A program made the translations under genes and the position numbers. This document shows positions 34,311 through 48,068 of a stretch of DNA of 64,000 nucleotides, in pieces. The stretch's first letter is position 1. The number at the start of each line of letters is the position of its first letter. A model generated the notes under the pieces. It did not search any database. It was not told the DNA's origin and was given only the letters and a program-made list of their open reading frames with translations. Source of the stretch: Zanthoxylum bungeanum (taxonomy: Eukaryota > Streptophyta > Magnoliopsida > Sapindales > Rutaceae); assembly GCA_019454045.1 (NCBI GenBank), contig SKCR01017708.1:62001-126000 (forward strand), in the 5' to 3' direction.

Positions 34311-37300
34311 ACTGAAAGATTAGCGTTTAAAACATAATCCTGGGTGAAAATGTCTTTAAGCGGCTTTAATTTTCTAATTGGGAATAAAACCTCAGGATAT
34401 TCCTGGGAACTGAGAAGTTATTCTATTTGATAGAATGACATCTCGGGCCTAAGCCAGGAGTTGAGCAAATAGTGGAGCATGAGTTTTGGAAGACTCATGG
34501 TGATGATAACTTTAGTGCTCAATCTTTTATGCTTACTGCAATGACATTTTATTTTCATCGTCAATACTAAGGATTAGATCCTTATACCATGATGTTGAAA
34601 TTAAAGAATCTTCATAGATCTATTCTTATATCTTAGAAGTACAAATTGCAAAAGAAGCTCTTTCGCTCACGTATGTCAGAGGGTACATCTTTCGAGCACT
34701 AGGTGTCACAGATGATTGCTGACATTGATCAGCTAGGTTAGCTGGGCATTACCTACGTGGCCGAGACTACCAAAGATTTGATTTTATAGTCTCTACCCAA
34801 AAGCTGGGGCAGGTTCATAATGAACCAAGAGTAAACTCTTGGAGAGTTAATGGATATGCTCTAGGAAGCAGAACCAGAGCTTCTAAAAGGGGTAAAGGAA
34901 AAATCATCACAGTCTTCTGGGAAGACAAATGATATATCCTAAGATGTCTCCCTAAACTGTGGCAAACAGGGTCACTGGAAGCGTGACTGCTGTATGGACA
35001 AGGCAGACATGAAGGAAGTGAAGATGGTGCAAGGCTCCGGCTTCAAATATGTTTGTTATAAACATGTTCACTATTAGTTTCAAAATTGTATTTTTGATAT
35101 TAAGTGTTGTACATAGATATGTACTGATGTGCGGAATCTGCTGATAAGTAAGAGACTTACTTCAGTTGAGATCAACATGCGAGTCGAGAACAGGACGAGA
35201 GTCGTTGTTTTAACCGTAGAAACCTAAGTTTAGGAACTTCGGGTATGTACTTAAATTAGGAAACTCTTATAATGTACCTAGTTTGACTAGAAACATTATC
35301 TCTATATCTACGTTTAACCCATTGCGGGTATACCTTTATATTCTAGAACACTAAAGTGTTTTATTTTATAAAGATGATATTGAGATAAACAATTAGATGT
35401 AAATAACAGTATTTATATTTTGAATATAAATGAATCTCAAACGTATAACATGACAAACAAATAGCTCAAACTGAATTAATCAGATGAGACTTATTTGTGG
35501 CATTGTAGTCTGGGACACATTAACAAGAATCGTATATCCACACTTTCGAAGAGTGGATACTAGGACGGATTTGATTCTATTCAAATAATGTCTACGAATC
35601 TAGTATATTGGGCAAAATGCCTAAAATAACTTTTACTTTGTAAAAGTGCAAGTGCCACCGATCTGTTAGCCCTCGTTCATAGTGACGTAAGTGGGCCCAT
35701 GTCTAGCTAGGCTAGAGGTGGATATGAACACTTCATAACCTTTACGGATGTGGCATCGCATTATGGTTATGTGTTTCTTTTGAAACACGAATCGGAAACT
35801 TTCGATAAATTCAAAGAGTTTCGAAGCGAAGTAGACAAACAGATCAGCTAAAGTATTAAAACTGTCACGGTTAGACCATGGTAGTAAATACTTAAGCAAT
35901 AAGTTTCTCGATTACCTGAAAGAGTATAGTATTCTTTCACAGTGGACTCCTCCCGGAACACCTCAATTGAGCGGTGTGTCCAAACGGAGAAACCGAATTT
36001 TGTTGGACATGATAAGGTTAATCATGAGTCGTTCTGAACTGCCATTTTCCTTCTAGGGATATGCATTAAACAGTGCAATACTTATTTTGAATAAGGTTCC
36101 ATAAAAATATGTTTGACAGACTTCATACTAGATATGAACAGGAAAGAAACCGGGTTTTCTCATTCCTGAAGATTTGGGAATGATGGGCATATGTTTGGAT
36201 GATACCAAACTAGAACCCAAATCGGATAAGTGCCTAATTTGTAGGTTATCCTAGGGTAACCAAAGTATAGTACTTATACAACTCACAAGAGAACAATGTA
36301 ATTGTTGCTCGCCGTGTGGTTTTCCTATGAGGAATACCTATATGCAGTGGTAAGTGGGAGGAAAGTAAAACTCGATGAAAATCGGAGTAATACTGTTCCA
36401 GACACTAATTCCTTAACGAAACACAAACAGTTCATCAGAGATGAAACTGTACCACAATCTTCAAATACACAAGAACCACGTAAGTCAGAGAGAGTCAGAA
36501 AATAACCTGGGAGGTATGGGTTTCTGATCTCACCTCATAAAGATGTCAATCTTATTAAAGAATACGAACCGGCTACGTATGAGGAAATGATACAAGGTAT
36601 CGACTCCCTATTATGGCAAAGTGCCATGAAGTCCGAAATGGATTCCATGTATACCAACCAAGTTTAGACATTGGTTGATGTACCAGAAGGCATTGTGCCT
36701 ATTGGTACTATATAAGTCTTCAAGGAAGACATACATGGATGGCAACATACAAACGTACAAAGTTAGGCTTGTAGCGAAAAGGTATCATTATCAACATTGT
36801 GTTGATAACGACGAAACCTCTTAACTCATTGCCATGGTTAAATCAATTTGGATAATGCTTGCTAATGCTGCATGTTTCATTTATGAAATATGGCAGCTGA
36901 ACGTCAAAATTTCTTTCCTTAAACGGAAACCTTTTGGAGGATGTTTACAACATCTTGACGGTTTTGTCGTACCAAAATGAGCAAACAAGGTTTGCAAGTT
37001 AAATCGATCCATTTATGGATTGAAGCAAGCATTGCGTTCTTGGAACTATCGTTTTGATGTAATCATAATGGTATATGATTTAATTCAAAACGAAAATGAT
37101 TCTTGTGTATATAAGGAGGTAAATGGGAGCACACTGACAGTGATTGTCCTAAATAATGATGACATGTCATTTCTTGGAAATGACATTCCCATAATTTGAT
37201 CGATGAAAGATTAGCTTTCATGAAAATTCTCCGTAGAATATTTGGGAGAGACAACTTTTATTCTAGGAATAAGGATCTACTGGGATAGATCTAAAAGTTG

Positions 37301-37950
37301 TTGGTACTCTCCGAGAACTCTTATATTGAAATATATGTACGCGACCTGGTGTCTCATATGCTTTGAGCTTATGGAGTCACAATCAGGCCAATCTAAGTGA
37401 TAGTCACTGGATTGATGTTAAGAATATCTTTAAGTGTCTTAGATGAAATAAGGATGCTTTCTTAAGCTATGGAGAATGAGAACTTGAAGTGACTGGGTTC
37501 ACTGCTGTAAGTTTCCAAACCGACAAAAACGACTACAAGTCATAATAAAGGGTACTATATAGTTTTAATAACGAAACAGTGAGCTGGAAATCTTCCAAGC
37601 AAGATACTATTGCCGCATAAACAAAAAAAAGTGGAATATTATTGCAGCTGAGGCAGCAATAGAAGTGATTTGGATCTCTAATAATCCTAATTAGATTAGG
37701 TGTAGTTTTGTTAGCGACTGAGCTAGGCTATAGCACAGGCTAAAGAATTAATGGTCTCATCAACGATCCAAATAAGTACTTCAATTATTTCATCTGATTT
37801 GTCGGGTCATACATAGTGGCGATGTGATGATCGAATAAATCGCATCAGATAATAACATTGCAAATCTGTTGACGAAAGCCGTTTCTCAGCAGCAGTTTGA
37901 GCGAACCGTACATAGTTCAAGTGTAGGACACTTGAGTAATTGGCTATAGG
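34311..37950 (+). pseudogene. Decayed gag-pol of element E
   Basis: Gag can be followed from the GAAAATGTCTTTAA segment. A shifted zinc knuckle (AACTGTGGCAAACAGGGTCACTGG, near 34958) is the best preserved of the decayed copies. Protease/integrase relics (35090-36000), an RT relic (36540-37130) and an RNase H relic ending near 37947 follow. Many stops and indels are present, including the shared TAG before ARGG near 35707 and an altered aspartate pair (GATGTGGCATC where D has GATGATGCATC). E keeps some positions lost in A, B and F, for example AGTGACGTAAGTGGG against AGTGAAGCAAGTGGG. Confidence 0.8.
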
Positions 37951-37963
37951 CCAAGTGGGAGAT

Positions 37964-39832
37964 TGTTGGACAATTATGACCCATAGCATCACTATTTGTA
38001 CAGAACATGGTGTTGTTGTACAAATTAACTATGTGACAAAGGAAATTTCTCTTTTATCATTTGTAATTGGATTACCGGAATATATAAATGATAAAAGTCC
38101 ATATGATTGATACCGGATTAATAAGATATGAGACAATATTAATCCACTAAGGTTTAATCATTAAAATATCTCTAGTCGTAGTATTATCGAGAATGGACAT
38201 CGATAATGCGAAATAGACTAGTATTGTACTTGTGCGCGTTGTGGGAGCATAACGGCATAGTTCTCATATATTTAAGTATTGATACTTATGCAAGTGTAAT
38301 AGGAGGTTGTGTTTGCCGATGGTACGGAAACAGCTTCGCTCTGGATAGACCCCTCAGAATTCCATTAGTATTATGACTATGTGTCTATGGGAGTCCGAAT
38401 CAAGGTAGGTGTATTTGGTCTTAACCTGAGACTTACATCGCTAATACTTGCGATAATCAATATACTTTGGTTTTGGTCGTCCAGGGATTTAACAGGTTCT
38501 GTGTACGCCTCTTCTGGGTATATTGAGAATCGTAGTGTATTGGGTGTGATATCGAGATGGAAGTATCACTTCAGTCATATGGAGATGATGGTCACGTAGG
38601 ATACGGAACTATTACTCTTATATGTTGCAGCTATCTGGATAATATGACTAGGTCATGCTTATCCAATTATAGAGACTAGTTACCAGAGATCCGACATATG
38701 CTTCATACGGGGCAGGCACAATTCCAGACGCAGGCCTTGCATGTGACATCCGATATTGGATCGCAATACGCAATACTACGTATACTACGCCTGATACAAA
38801 TTATTTATTCCTTTAAGGATATTTATGGAGAATTGGGTAGGCACGGTGCTTTGCTAGAAGCCAATCATGTCTTGTAAATCGGTAAAACCGTAGTACTAGG
38901 TACGTATGTGTTCACATAGTCCGACGACCGGATTTACTACCAACATATCCAGGGATCTCATGGGTCGCTTCCCGAAGATTCACCGATGACGTATGACTTG
39001 AACATAATTAATCTGGGATTAATTATAAGAGAGAAAATTAATCTAGGATTAATTACGGAGATATTTTATCTAGGATAAAATACTATTTGAAGAGAGAGAA
39101 CGATTAATTTGGAATTAATCGATAAAATAATATATTCGATATATTAAACGAAATTAGATTTTGACGCGGAATTAAAATTAGATTTTAATCGAGCGAATGA
39201 GTTAATTTAGAATTAATTCGCTAGCAATGTGAATAGTAATTTTGCTAGGCATAATTATTTAATTAAATTTGATTTAATTACGTCGCAACAGAAAATTCAT
39301 TAATTCGGAATTAGCGAACCCGAGCCCGTGAGTGTTTGCGGGCCCACTCGGATTTTGAATCAAGTGTGGCCCACAAGTCACATCACTATTCAACTTTGTT
39401 TACCTTTTGGTTGTTGGAAGTTGTTGGTTGATTATGGCTTGATTTACACACTTCATTATTTTAATAATGAAAAAGGTTGAGTGACATTTACCAAATGTTA
39501 GATTTGCTATATGACTTTGTTTTTTGGAAAAAACAATTCACTCATCTCACACATCACTCTCTTCTTCTCTTTCACGGTGAAAGAGCTTCTCCCTCTCCAA
39601 ATTGTTCACTTTGCCGTGAACTACAAAGAAGAATAGGAAGAATTTTGTTGCAAAATTTTCCTTTGCTAACACATAAAGAGTCATTCAAAGGTGATAGGGA
39701 AACCCATCTATGAGCATGGAATCATTCACAAAGCTTGGAGCTTGAAGTTCAAATCACAGAATGAGGAAAAGCTTGTAGCAGAAATTTTTGTGTTCATCGC
39801 ATCCAAAAGCCGATCGTTGTAAGTATAATTTC
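37964..39832 (+). repeat. 3' LTR of element E, left part
   Basis: The LTR begins TGTTGGACAATTATGACCC after the polypurine tract, has the hairpin train at 39004-39221 and a donor-like GTAAGTATAATTTC at 39819. It is interrupted after ATTTC (39828-39832) by element F; the same five bases reappear at 50100-50104, followed by the rest of the LTR. Confidence 0.88.
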
Positions 39833-40271
39833 TATTAGATACACAAATCCTTACCAACCAAAAACTCATCTCTCTCCTCTCTTTTCTCTCCTCTCTCTCA
39901 CGCCCATGGTGGGCATTTTCTTGCTTCTGTTTTCTGCCCAGAAAACCGAATAAAGGGAAGCACAAGTCCGATGATTTTGCGGCAAAATCATCAAGAGCTA
40001 GCACTCCGAGAGACATGCAAAGGTGATAGGGAAGTCCACCCATGAGCGTGGAATCACCACGACAAAGCTTGGAGCTTCAAGGATGATCCATTGCCGATTT
40101 TTGAAGCCAAAATAGCAGCTCACTTCCGTGAGCTTCACAGTGGGTAGAAAATCATTTTGTTCATCGCCGCGTCGCTCAACCGATCGATGTGAGTATTCCG
40201 CAACTCCCTCATTTTATTCACATTATGTTTCATGTTTGTATTCGATCCTTAGGGCCGTAGAAACTCCAACA
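39833..40271 (+). repeat. 5' LTR of element F (truncated)
   Basis: Only the last 439 bp of the LTR are present, from inside the transcribed region to the terminal CCAACA. They include GTGAGTATTCC at about 40189. The cut edge coincides with the target duplication. Confidence 0.85.
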
Positions 40272-40272
40272 A

Positions 40273-40284
40273 TGGTATCAGAGC
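40273..40284 (+). promoter_or_regulatory. Primer binding site of element F
   Basis: TGGTATCAGAGC lies one base after the LTR end and is complementary to initiator tRNA-Met. Confidence 0.9.
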
Positions 40285-43200
40285 GATTGAAAAGCATGAA
40301 ATTTGACTTAGGGTTAAAATTTGGGTAAAATATTTTTGAGCATGATTTAATTAAATTGGATGTTTGAGTATGCTTAAAACATGTTGAATTGAAGTTTGAT
40401 TTGATCAATTTCAATAAATTTTGTTTGGAACAAATTTGCCCAAAATATAAGGCTTGGCAGAATATGAACTAGCCATAAATGTCTTGGTGATTTTTTGATT
40501 TTGATTCATTGGATGTGTTAAAATCATTCGGGAATGTGATTTAATGTCGATTGTGGATTTAATTGGATTGAAACTGAATCAGACATAAAATTAGTCCCCA
40601 TTGCCGAGAGTTATGAAGCATGAATGGGTTTGATTTTTGATAAAATGTGTTGGACATGTTTTGTTGTTAGAAGAGCATGATTAATTAGGCTTATTGATGT
40701 TTTAGAAATGTTAATTGGGTAATTAATTGTGTAATACACTTTATGTAATTAAATTATGAAATTAGGTTTTTGTGATTTAATTATATTGGGCCTAATTTTG
40801 GAAATTGGACTTTGATGTTGTTATTGGGCTTATTGGGCTTGGTTGTACCAAGTTAGGTTTAGGCAAATTGGATTGGATCCAATTGGCCCCAAAACCGCTT
40901 CCATAAAGCCCAAATGCGACTAATGGACCTTAATAAGTTTAATTGGTCCTAATGGGCCTAAATTGATTTCAAGGCTTATGGGGTAATTCCTTGATTGGAC
41001 TTTGGTTATGGGGTTTGACCCGAGTTGACCAAAAGTCCACGCCTTAAAGGAATTAATTAAAGCCCATTGGATTTTAATTAAATTAACATTGGACGTTAAT
41101 CGGGCTTTGAGACTCGTAACGATTAAATTTGGAATTTAAATCGTAAAAGTTCATTAATTAAAGTGTAATATTTAATTTGGAATTAAATAGCGAGTTAGTA
41201 TTAAATACATATTAAATTGGATTTAATGTTGTAGTTTAATTTAATTCAAGAATTCATACTTTGAGTACTTATTCGCAAAAACGAGTTTGACTCGCACAAA
41301 ATCAAATCATTGTTTGAACATTGGATGGTCATTAATTATCAGATTAACTAATTTGATTAGATTGATTGATAACATGCTTGTGTGAATACATGGTTGCGAC
41401 ATGAATAATGTATATCAGATGGATATTAGATGGGTGGGCAATTTTAGAGATTGTTGTAATAAATTTGGAATTTATTAATTGGACCCGCGTGTCCAGCCTT
41501 ATTACCTCTTTATTCTTTGTATTCTCTTCTCACCTATTCCCCTCAATGTAAATGAGGTTTCTTTAGAAGTGTAGTGTAACAGGTAGAAGCAAATACTTGT
41601 GCTAGCGGGAGAGAGAAATTGAGAGATTTGATCTAGGATCAATGTGTAAAGTATCTATCCGCATATCATTATTATTTTATTCATATGCGCCTTATTATGT
41701 GTTTAGAATGCATGCTTAAGGGTGTATGATGATGAGACGATAACAAAGATAATAAATTGGTTGCCAATTTGCACGCGAAAAACCCTCAAATAATATTAAG
41801 CGTTTTTCCTTCCATTGAGTGATTCTTACTCAAGATCCAAGACTGGCATTGGCTTGTTGGCCAAAGTCAAGGCCTTTTTCCGTCGAGGATGTGTTTGAAT
41901 CACGAGAGCTTTGTTCCATATCGGTGTCTTGTCCAAGTCGTGACTTGTTGGCCAAAGTCAAGGTCACTTCTTGTCCATCGACATTGATTACGAAGCTTTC
42001 CATGGTCAATGGTGTTGGACAAAATGACCCATAGCGTCACTATTTGCACAGATCATTGTGTTGTTGTAGCAAATTAACTATGTGACAAGGAAATTGCACT
42101 CTCATCATTTGTGATTAGATCACCATAGATATATAAATGAAGAGAGGTCCTTATGATTAGTTCCTGGACTGAGAATGATATGAGACAGTATCAGTCCCCG
42201 AAGGATTAATCATTAAATATCCCTAGCCGGAGTATTATCGAGACTGGACATCGATAATGCGGAATAGGCTAGTATTGCACTTGTGTGCGTTGTGAGGGCA
42301 CAACGGCATAGTTCTCATATATATAAGTATTGGATACTTATGCAAGTGCGATAGGAGGTCGTGTTTCACCGATGGTACGGGAAACAGCTTCGCTCTGGAT
42401 AAACCCTTCGGAATCCCATTGGTATTATGACTATATGTCTATGGGAGGCCGAAATCAAGGTAGGTGTGTATAGTCTTAACCTGAGACTTACATCGCTAAT
42501 ACTTACGATAATCGATAGACTTTGGTCTTGGTGGTACACGCTTTAACCGGTTCTGCGTACACCACTTCTGGGTTTATCAGAGAGTCGTAGTGTATTGGGT
42601 GTGATGTCAAGATGGAAGTATCACTTCAGTCATATTGGAGATGATGTCACGCAGGATACGGTACTAGTGCTCTTGAGTGTTGCGCAACCAATCGGGATAT
42701 TGTGACCAGGTCATGAATATCTGATTATAGAGACTATGTTACTAGACATCCGATATGTGCTTCGGACGGGGTAGACACTTATCCAGCCCCAGCCCTAGCA
42801 CGTGACTATCCGATACTGGGCCGACACACACAATACAATCGTATACTACGCTTGATACAGATTAATATTCTTAAATGGATATGTCCGGAGAATTGGGTAG
42901 ACTTGGTGCTTTGCTAGGAGTCGACCTTGTCTCGTAATCGATAAAACGTAGTACTTGGTACGTACGTGATTCGGATACTCCGACGACCGTATTTACTGCC
43001 AACTTATCCGGGGATCTCATGGGTCGCTTCCCGATAATCCACCGATGACGCACAACTCGCACTCTTGAATAATCTGGGATTATATAGAAGAGAGAGAAAA
43101 TTAATTTAGGATTAATTACAGAGATATTTTATCTAGGATAAAACATCGTCTAGAGAGAGATAACGATTAATTTGGAATTAATCGATAAATTAATATATTC

Positions 43201-44640
43201 GATATATTAAATGAAATTAGATTTCGATGCGGAATTAAAATTAGATTTTAATTCGGGCGAACGAATTAATTTAGAATTAATTCGTTAGCGACGTGATAGT
43301 GAATTCGCTAGGCGTAATCATTTAATTACGACGCGACGAAAAAATCGTTAATTTAGAATTAGCGAACCCGAGCCCGAGTGTGGTTGCGAGCGCATTCGTA
43401 TTTCGAATTCGAGTGCGGCATCGCAAGTCGCATCAAGCGTCAAATCATTAGTCGCATCAAGCGTCAAATCAAATGTCACTTTGAGTGATGTGAAATGACA
43501 ACATGTCACTTTATTAAAGTAGATGTGACTTGATGGACTTTTGACTTTGGAGTGTGGAACACTCAAGGACATTACAATAGATTTAATTTGTTTTTTGAAA
43601 GCAAATTAAATGGTAAAAATATTTATTATTTTTGGAAAATATATAAACAAATGTTATACCACTTTTGTAATAACTTAACACATTTTGTATCTCTCTCAAA
43701 TTCTCTCTTCTCCTCACGCCAAAACAGTGATTTTCTTCACTGGTTTTGAACCAGAAATGGCGTGACAAATAGGGAAGCAAGAGTGGGTTTTCATGGTGAA
43801 AATTCAAGTGCTAGCACACTTACGAGTCTTGCGAAGGTGGTAGGGAGGTTCACCCATGAGGCGGGACTCATCCGACGGAGTTTGGAGCTTCGAAATGAGA
43901 CCCGAAACTGCCAAACCAGTGAGCATGAACTGCAGCAGTGGGCGCACCAAACCAGTGCGTTTTGTGGCTTCAATCGTCTTCAAATCGACTCAACCGATCG
44001 ATGTGAGTATTCTGCTATCTCCGTTGATGTATTCGCACATTAATTTCATGTCTTGTTTGATCTTGGGACCTAGATAATAACCAACAAATGGGTCGCTCTT
44101 GACTGGGATCACTAAGTTTGTTGTGCCAAAGCCAAGACTTAGTTGATTCAGAGGAAAAAGGTTAGGCAATATATTGGATATATTGGCATATATGAGATAT
44201 ATGTTTCGGACTTGAAGTCCCCCTACCGGATCTAGGAATTGGATTGGATCCAATCGATCTTAGAGATCATACAATTGTTGGCCAAAGTCAAGATTGTGTG
44301 ATATTTAACGGGATCCTAGCCCACTAGGAAACACAGTTTCCCGAGTACTCGATAGAGGGTTAGAGGCTCTCCGAAAAATAGTGGGAGGCAAGAATTGAAT
44401 TTTCAATATTCGTTTAATTATTGCCATACACGCTCAAATCAAATATCATTTGTCAAATAAATTAAATGTTAGTTGGACTAATATTTAAATTGTTGTTTTA
44501 ATAAATAGTTGGACTATATTCAAACAATTCATTTATAATTGATTATATAATTGGATTATAATAATTATTATAATAAATAGTACCTTTAATCATTGATTAA
44601 ATAGTTGGACTATTAAAATCAAGATATAAATGAAAGATTG
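40285..44640 (+). other. Leader of element F, split by solo LTR G
   Basis: Leader sequence at 40285-42012 and 44092-44640 contains the GGATCC-centred palindrome, TTGGCCAAAG repeats (41853, 41945, 44275) and stem-TGG-stem hairpins at 44468-44620. No convincing gene is present. Confidence 0.75.
42013..44086 (+). mobile_element. Solo LTR G of the main copia family
   Basis: A complete 2074-bp LTR, from TGTTGGACAAAATGACCC to AACCAACA, is inserted in F's leader with the exact 5-bp duplication AATGG (42008-42012 and 44087-44091). Leader sequence is continuous on both sides. It has the hairpin train at 43067-43287, TATATAAA at about 43640 and GTGAGTATTCTG near 44002. The absence of internal sequence shows a solo LTR formed by recombination between the LTRs of a once complete insertion. 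Confidence 0.93.
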
Positions 44641-47600
44641 ACATTTAAAACATAATCCTAGGGAAAATGTATTTAAATGGTTTATTTTTCAAATTGGGAA
44701 TAATATTTCAGGATGGTCCTGAAAACTAATAAGTTACTTTATTTGATAAAATAACATATTAGGCCTAAGCCCGGATTTAAGCAAATAGTTGAGCATAATC
44801 TTTGGAAGATTTATGTGATGATAACTTTAATGCTTAATCCATTAAACTTGTCAATAGACTCCTTAATTTCTTAATCAGAATTGAGGATTGGATCCTTAAA
44901 GTATGATAATGAAATTGAAGGATCTTCATAGATCTATTCTTAGATCTTAGAAGTATAATTGCAATAATAATTCATGGAGAATTAATGACTATTCTCAAGG
45001 AGATAAAGTCAAAAGTTTACAATAAGGCAATTAGCGCAAGGCGCACCTTACTTCGATATTCCAGAAACCCAAGGCTAGGCCGAAGACTTCTGGAGTATTG
45101 AAAATGGCAAAGGCAAAATCATTATAGTCTTCTGGGAAGATAAAAGGCATATCCCAAAATGTCTGCCTAATTGTGGCAAACGGGATCACGGAAGCGTGAC
45201 TGCCGTTTGGACAAAGAAGACATGAAGGAATTGAAGACGAGCAAGGCTCTGACTTCAAATATGTTTGTTATAAATATGTTCACTACTAGTATTTAAAATT
45301 GGATTTTTAATGCTTAGTGTGATACATAAATATACATTGATGTGTAGAATCTGCTATGAGCAGGATACTCACTTCAGATGAGATTAATCTGCGAATTGGA
45401 AACGAGACGAAAATCGATGTTTTATCTGTAGATACCTAATTTTAGGAACTACCTTTGGGTGTGTACCTAAATTGGGAAACAGTTATAAAGTAACTAGTTT
45501 GACTAGATACATTATCTATAAATCAGTGATTAATCCGCTGCGGATAACCTTTATATTCTAGAACACTAAAGTGTTTTATTATATAAAAATGATATTGAGA
45601 TAATAACATTAGATGTGAAGAACAGCATTTATATTTTGAATATAAATAAATCTCAAACGTATAACATGACAAACAAATAGCTCAAACTGATTTGATCAGT
45701 TTAAGAAACTAAAATGTGGCATTGTTGTCTGGGACACAATTAAACAAGAGTCGTATATCCACACTTTTGAAGAGTGGGTACTAGGATAAATTTGATTCCA
45801 TTCAAATAAAGTCTACGAATCTAGTTTATAGGGCAAAGTACCTAAAACAATATTTACTTGGTAAAAGTGTAAGTGCCACCGATCTGTTAGCCCTAGTTCA
45901 TAGTGAAGCAAGTGGGACCATGTCTAGCTAGGCTAGAGGTTGATATGAATATTTCGTGACCTTTACGGATGTGGCATCACGTTATGGTTATGTGTTTCTT
46001 TTGAAGAACACAAACCGAAAACTTTTAAAGTTTTCGACACGAAATAGACAAACCGATCAGTTAAAATATTATACTGTCACGGTAAAACCGTGATGGAAAA
46101 TACTTAAGCAATAAGTTTCTAATATACTTGAAAGAGTATAGTATTCTTTCCAACAGGACTCCTCTTAGAACACGTCACCATTACGGTGTGTCCGAATCGA
46201 GTAACCGAATTTTGTTGGACATGATAGGTTAATCATGAGTCACTCTGAGCTACCATTTCCTTCAATGGATAAGCATTAACAGTGCAGAACTTATTTCGAA
46301 TAAGGTTCCATAATAATCTGTTGGACAGAATTCATATTAGATATGAAAGGGAAAGAAACCGGGTTTCACATTCCTGAATATTTGGGTATGCCAGGCATAT
46401 GTTTGGATGATACCAAACTAAAACCCAAATTGGATAAGTGTCAATTGTAGGTTATCCTAGGGATACCATAAGTATTGTACTTATACACCTCACATGAGAA
46501 CAATTAGATTGTTGCTCACCATGAGGTTTTCCTGAAAAGGAATACCGATATGCAATGGTAAGTGGGAGGATAGTAAAACTCGATGAAAATCGGAGTAATA
46601 CTATTCAAGGCACTGAATCCAAATGGAACATAAATAGTTCATCAGGAGGATGAAACTAAACCATTAATCTTCGAATACACAAGAACCGCGTAGTCGGAGA
46701 GAATCAGAAAACAACCTGGGGTATGGGTTTCTGATCTCACCTCATAAAGATGTCAATTTTTTAAGGTATACCAATTGACTACATATGAGGAAGTGATACA
46801 ATGTATCGACTCCCTATTATGGAAAAGTGCCATGATATCCGAAATGTATTCCATGTATATCAACCAAGTTTGGATACTAGTTGATGTACCGCAAGGCATT
46901 GTGCCTATTGGTACTGTATAAGTCTTCTAGGAAGACATACATGGATGGAAACATACCAACGTATAAAGCTAGGCTTTTAACGGAAAGGTATCGTTATCAA
47001 CATTGTGTTGATTACAACGAAACCTTTTACCTGTTGCCACGGTAAATCCATTTGGATAATGCTTCCTAACGCTGCATGTTTCATTTATGAAATATGACAG
47101 GAAAATCGTTTTTCTGAAAAGGAAACCTTTTGGAGGATGTTTACAACATCCTGTCGGGTTTTTCGTACCCATAACAAGCAAACAAGGTTTGCAGGTTATT
47201 CGATCCATGTTTGGATTGAAGCAAGCATAGGTTCTTGGAATTATCATTTTGATGTAATCATAAATAGTTTATGATTTAATTCAAAACGAAAATGATTCTT
47301 GTGTATATAAGAAGGTTAGTGGGAGCGCACTGACAGTGGCTGTCCTATAAATAATGATAATACATCATTTCTTGGAAATGATATTCCCATAATACAATCG
47401 GCGAAAGCTTGGCTTTCGAGAAAACTCTCCGAGAAATCGTACATTGAAAAATGTACGCGACCTGGTGTCTCATACGCTTTGAGCATATAGATTAACAATC
47501 AGGCCAATCCAAGTGATAGTCACTAGATTGATATTAAGAACATCCATTAGTATCTTGGAGATCTAAGGATGCTGTCTTAATCTTTGGAGAAAGAAAACTT

Positions 47601-48056
47601 GAAGTGACTGGGATCACTGCTACAAGTTTCCTAACCGATAAAAATGACTATAAGTCGCAAATGGTACTATACAGTTTGAATAACGGAACAGTGAGCTGGA
47701 AATCATCCAAGCAAGATACTGTTACCGAATAAACAATAAATGCGGGTTATTGCTGCAGTTGGGGCAGTAATAGAATCCATTTGGGTCGTAATAAATCTAA
47801 TTAGATTAGATATAGTTCTGTTAGCAGCTGAGCTAGGCTTCAACAAATGCTAAAGAATTAATGGTCTCATCAACGATCCAGATACATACTTCGATATTCA
47901 TCTGATTCGTTCGGATCATACATCACGGTGATGTGATGATCGAATAAATCGCATCAGACGATAATCATGCAAATCCGCTGACGAAACCCTTTCTCAGAAA
48001 TTTGAGCGAACCGTACATAGTTCGGGTGGTAGACACTCGAGTGACTGGCTATAGGC
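44641..48056 (+). pseudogene. Decayed gag-pol of element F
   Basis: The order gag, broken knuckle (near 45173), protease, integrase, RT and RNase H is visible by comparison with D. The frames are destroyed by indels. It shares the TAG before ARGG (near 45927), GATGTGGCATC and AGTGAAGCAAGTGGG with A and B. The relic ends with a recognisable SSGG...SDWL terminus before the polypurine tract. Confidence 0.8.
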
Positions 48057-48068
48057 CAAGTGGGAGAT

